In this document: positions 7,569-7,967 of the stretch, piece by piece
Position numbering within the stretch: the first letter of the stretch is position 1
Layout: each line of letters starts with the position of its first letter
DNA from: an uncultured Anaerosacchariphilus sp.
GTDB taxonomy: Bacteria; Bacillota; Clostridia; Lachnospirales; Lachnospiraceae
Length of the DNA stretch: 7,967 nt
Direction: 5' to 3'
Assembly (NCBI GenBank): GCA_934402125.1
Contig: CAKRTY010000063.1
Coordinates: 1-7,967 of the forward strand
Program-made: the position numbers and the translations under genes
Notes under the pieces: generated by a model
What the model was told of the DNA's origin: nothing
The model's database searches: none
What the model saw: the letters and a program-made list of their open reading frames with translations, nothing else

Positions 7569-7596
7569 TTGCTTTTTCCCGCAATCCATGTATAAT
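7569..7596 (+). promoter_or_regulatory. Probable promoter of the aldo/keto reductase gene
   Basis: A perfect -10 TATAAT at 7591-7596 with a weak -35 TTGCTT (7569-7574) at 16-nt spacing. Transcription would start near 7603, about 50 nt before the start codon. The weak -35 may mean that an activator is used. It lies back to back with the plsX promoter. Confidence 0.55.
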
Positions 7597-7605
7597 TACA
7601 AATAA

Positions 7606-7630
7606 CGGGTTCCCCTCTGGCGGAAACCCG
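7606..7630. repeat. Inverted repeat just downstream of the aldo/keto reductase promoter
   Basis: CGGGTT (7606-7611) and AACCCG (7625-7630) flank 13 nt; CC and GG next to the arms can add two pairs with one bulged A. It begins about 3 nt after the predicted transcription start. No U-tract follows on the plus strand, so it reads as an operator or leader hairpin rather than a terminator. A further copy, CGGGTTT, is at 7564-7570. Confidence 0.5.
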
Positions 7631-7644
7631 CATTCTGACAATTT

Positions 7645-7648
7645 GAGG
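7645..7648 (+). promoter_or_regulatory. Ribosome binding site of the aldo/keto reductase gene
   Basis: GAGG lies 7 nt before the ATG at 7656 and 4 nt before the ATG at 7653. The better spacing favours the second ATG; the difference is one methionine. Confidence 0.55.
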
Positions 7649-7655
7649 TTTTATG

Positions 7656-7967
7656 ATGAAAAAAAATTTTTTAGGAAATACAGGGATTGCGGTCAGTATC
7701 GCCGGCTTCGGCGTTCTTCCCATGGGGCCCAGCCAGCTGGCGCTGCCGGTAGAGCAGGGGGCGGGCGTGATCCGCTATGCATTGGAGCATGGATTTAACT
7801 TTCTGGATACGGCGCAGTATTACCGCACCTATCCGTATATCAAAAAGGCATTGGAACAGGGGGCCTTTGACGACGTGGTCATTTCCTCCAAATCCCTCTG
7901 CACCGATTATGACGGCATGATGGAGGCGGTGCTGGAGGCCCGGGAGGAGCTGGGGCGCGGCGTCATC
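7656..7967 (+). CDS. Aldo/keto reductase, N-terminal part only
   Basis: First 104 codons of an NAD(P)H-dependent aldo/keto reductase, open to the right edge with no stop. I translated it by hand. The N-terminus reads FLGNTGIAVSIAGFGVLPMG, the usual LGxTGxxVSxxGFG entry to the TIM barrel. NFLDTAQYY follows, giving catalytic Asp51 and Tyr56, and VVISSK gives Lys79 (numbered from the ATG at 7656). The fourth catalytic residue, His, would lie beyond the window, as would any C-terminal iron-sulfur domain of the kind some clostridial members carry. The substrate cannot be told from the sequence. An ATG one codon earlier (7653) is possible. The start is followed by a run of eight A and six T. The gene diverges from plsX and has its own likely promoter and operator-like repeats. 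Confidence 0.9.
   Translation, partial: MKKNFLGNTGIAVSIAGFGVLPMGPSQLALPVEQGAGVIRYALEHGFNFLDTAQYYRTYPYIKKALEQGAFDDVVISSKSLCTDYDGMMEAVLEAREELGRGVI

Noticed and set aside
7529..7723. Minus-strand 64-codon frame across the divergent intergenic region
   Set aside because: It overlaps the aldo/keto reductase start and both promoters, has no Shine-Dalgarno, and its protein resembles nothing I recognise.

Overview
This is a chromosomal housekeeping window from a low-GC-lineage Gram-positive anaerobe, most likely a Clostridia member close to the Lachnospiraceae. The case rests on the minus-strand order plsX-acpP-rnc-smc-ftsY, purine-rich Shine-Dalgarno sequences before almost every gene, and proteins that read as clostridial (a short FtsY without a long acidic N-terminus, and an Smc starting MYLKSIEVQGFKSF). 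Base composition is moderately GC-rich in genes and AT-rich between them. The taxon is an inference; no rRNA or marker phylogeny could be run.

Layout on the minus strand, in transcription order. A TTGATT-17-TATTAT promoter (7523-7551) precedes plsX (7474-6461), then acpP (6456-6223), which closes with an intrinsic terminator (6171-6208). After a short leader come rnc (6123-5440), smc (5428-1868) and ftsY (1846-908), tightly packed with gaps of 11 and 21 nt. After another 33 nt comes a threonine ammonia-lyase gene, ilvA (874 to beyond the left edge, 3' end missing). On the plus strand, the right edge holds the first ~104 codons of a divergent aldo/keto reductase, with its own likely promoter in the 7475-7652 intergenic region. 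Genes fill almost everything else; the only non-coding stretches over 50 nt are 6124-6222 and 7475-7652, so there is no gene-free stretch over 300 nt.

How the genes work together. PlsX makes acyl-phosphate from acyl-ACP, and AcpP is the acyl carrier, so the first module supplies phospholipid synthesis. RNase III matures rRNA and turns over double-stranded RNA. Smc organises and segregates the chromosome. FtsY is the membrane receptor for the signal recognition particle. The cluster is the conserved growth-linked one of Firmicutes, here without fabD and fabG between plsX and acpP. IlvA makes 2-oxobutanoate from threonine and has no obvious mechanistic link to the others.

I see no mobile element, CRISPR array, tRNA or rRNA, and no clear undescribed system. 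The points worth a second look are regulatory: a strong terminator in front of rnc with no good promoter after it, a small inverted repeat in the rnc leader, a set of CGGGTT half-sites around the aldo/keto reductase promoter, and ilvA placed behind ftsY.
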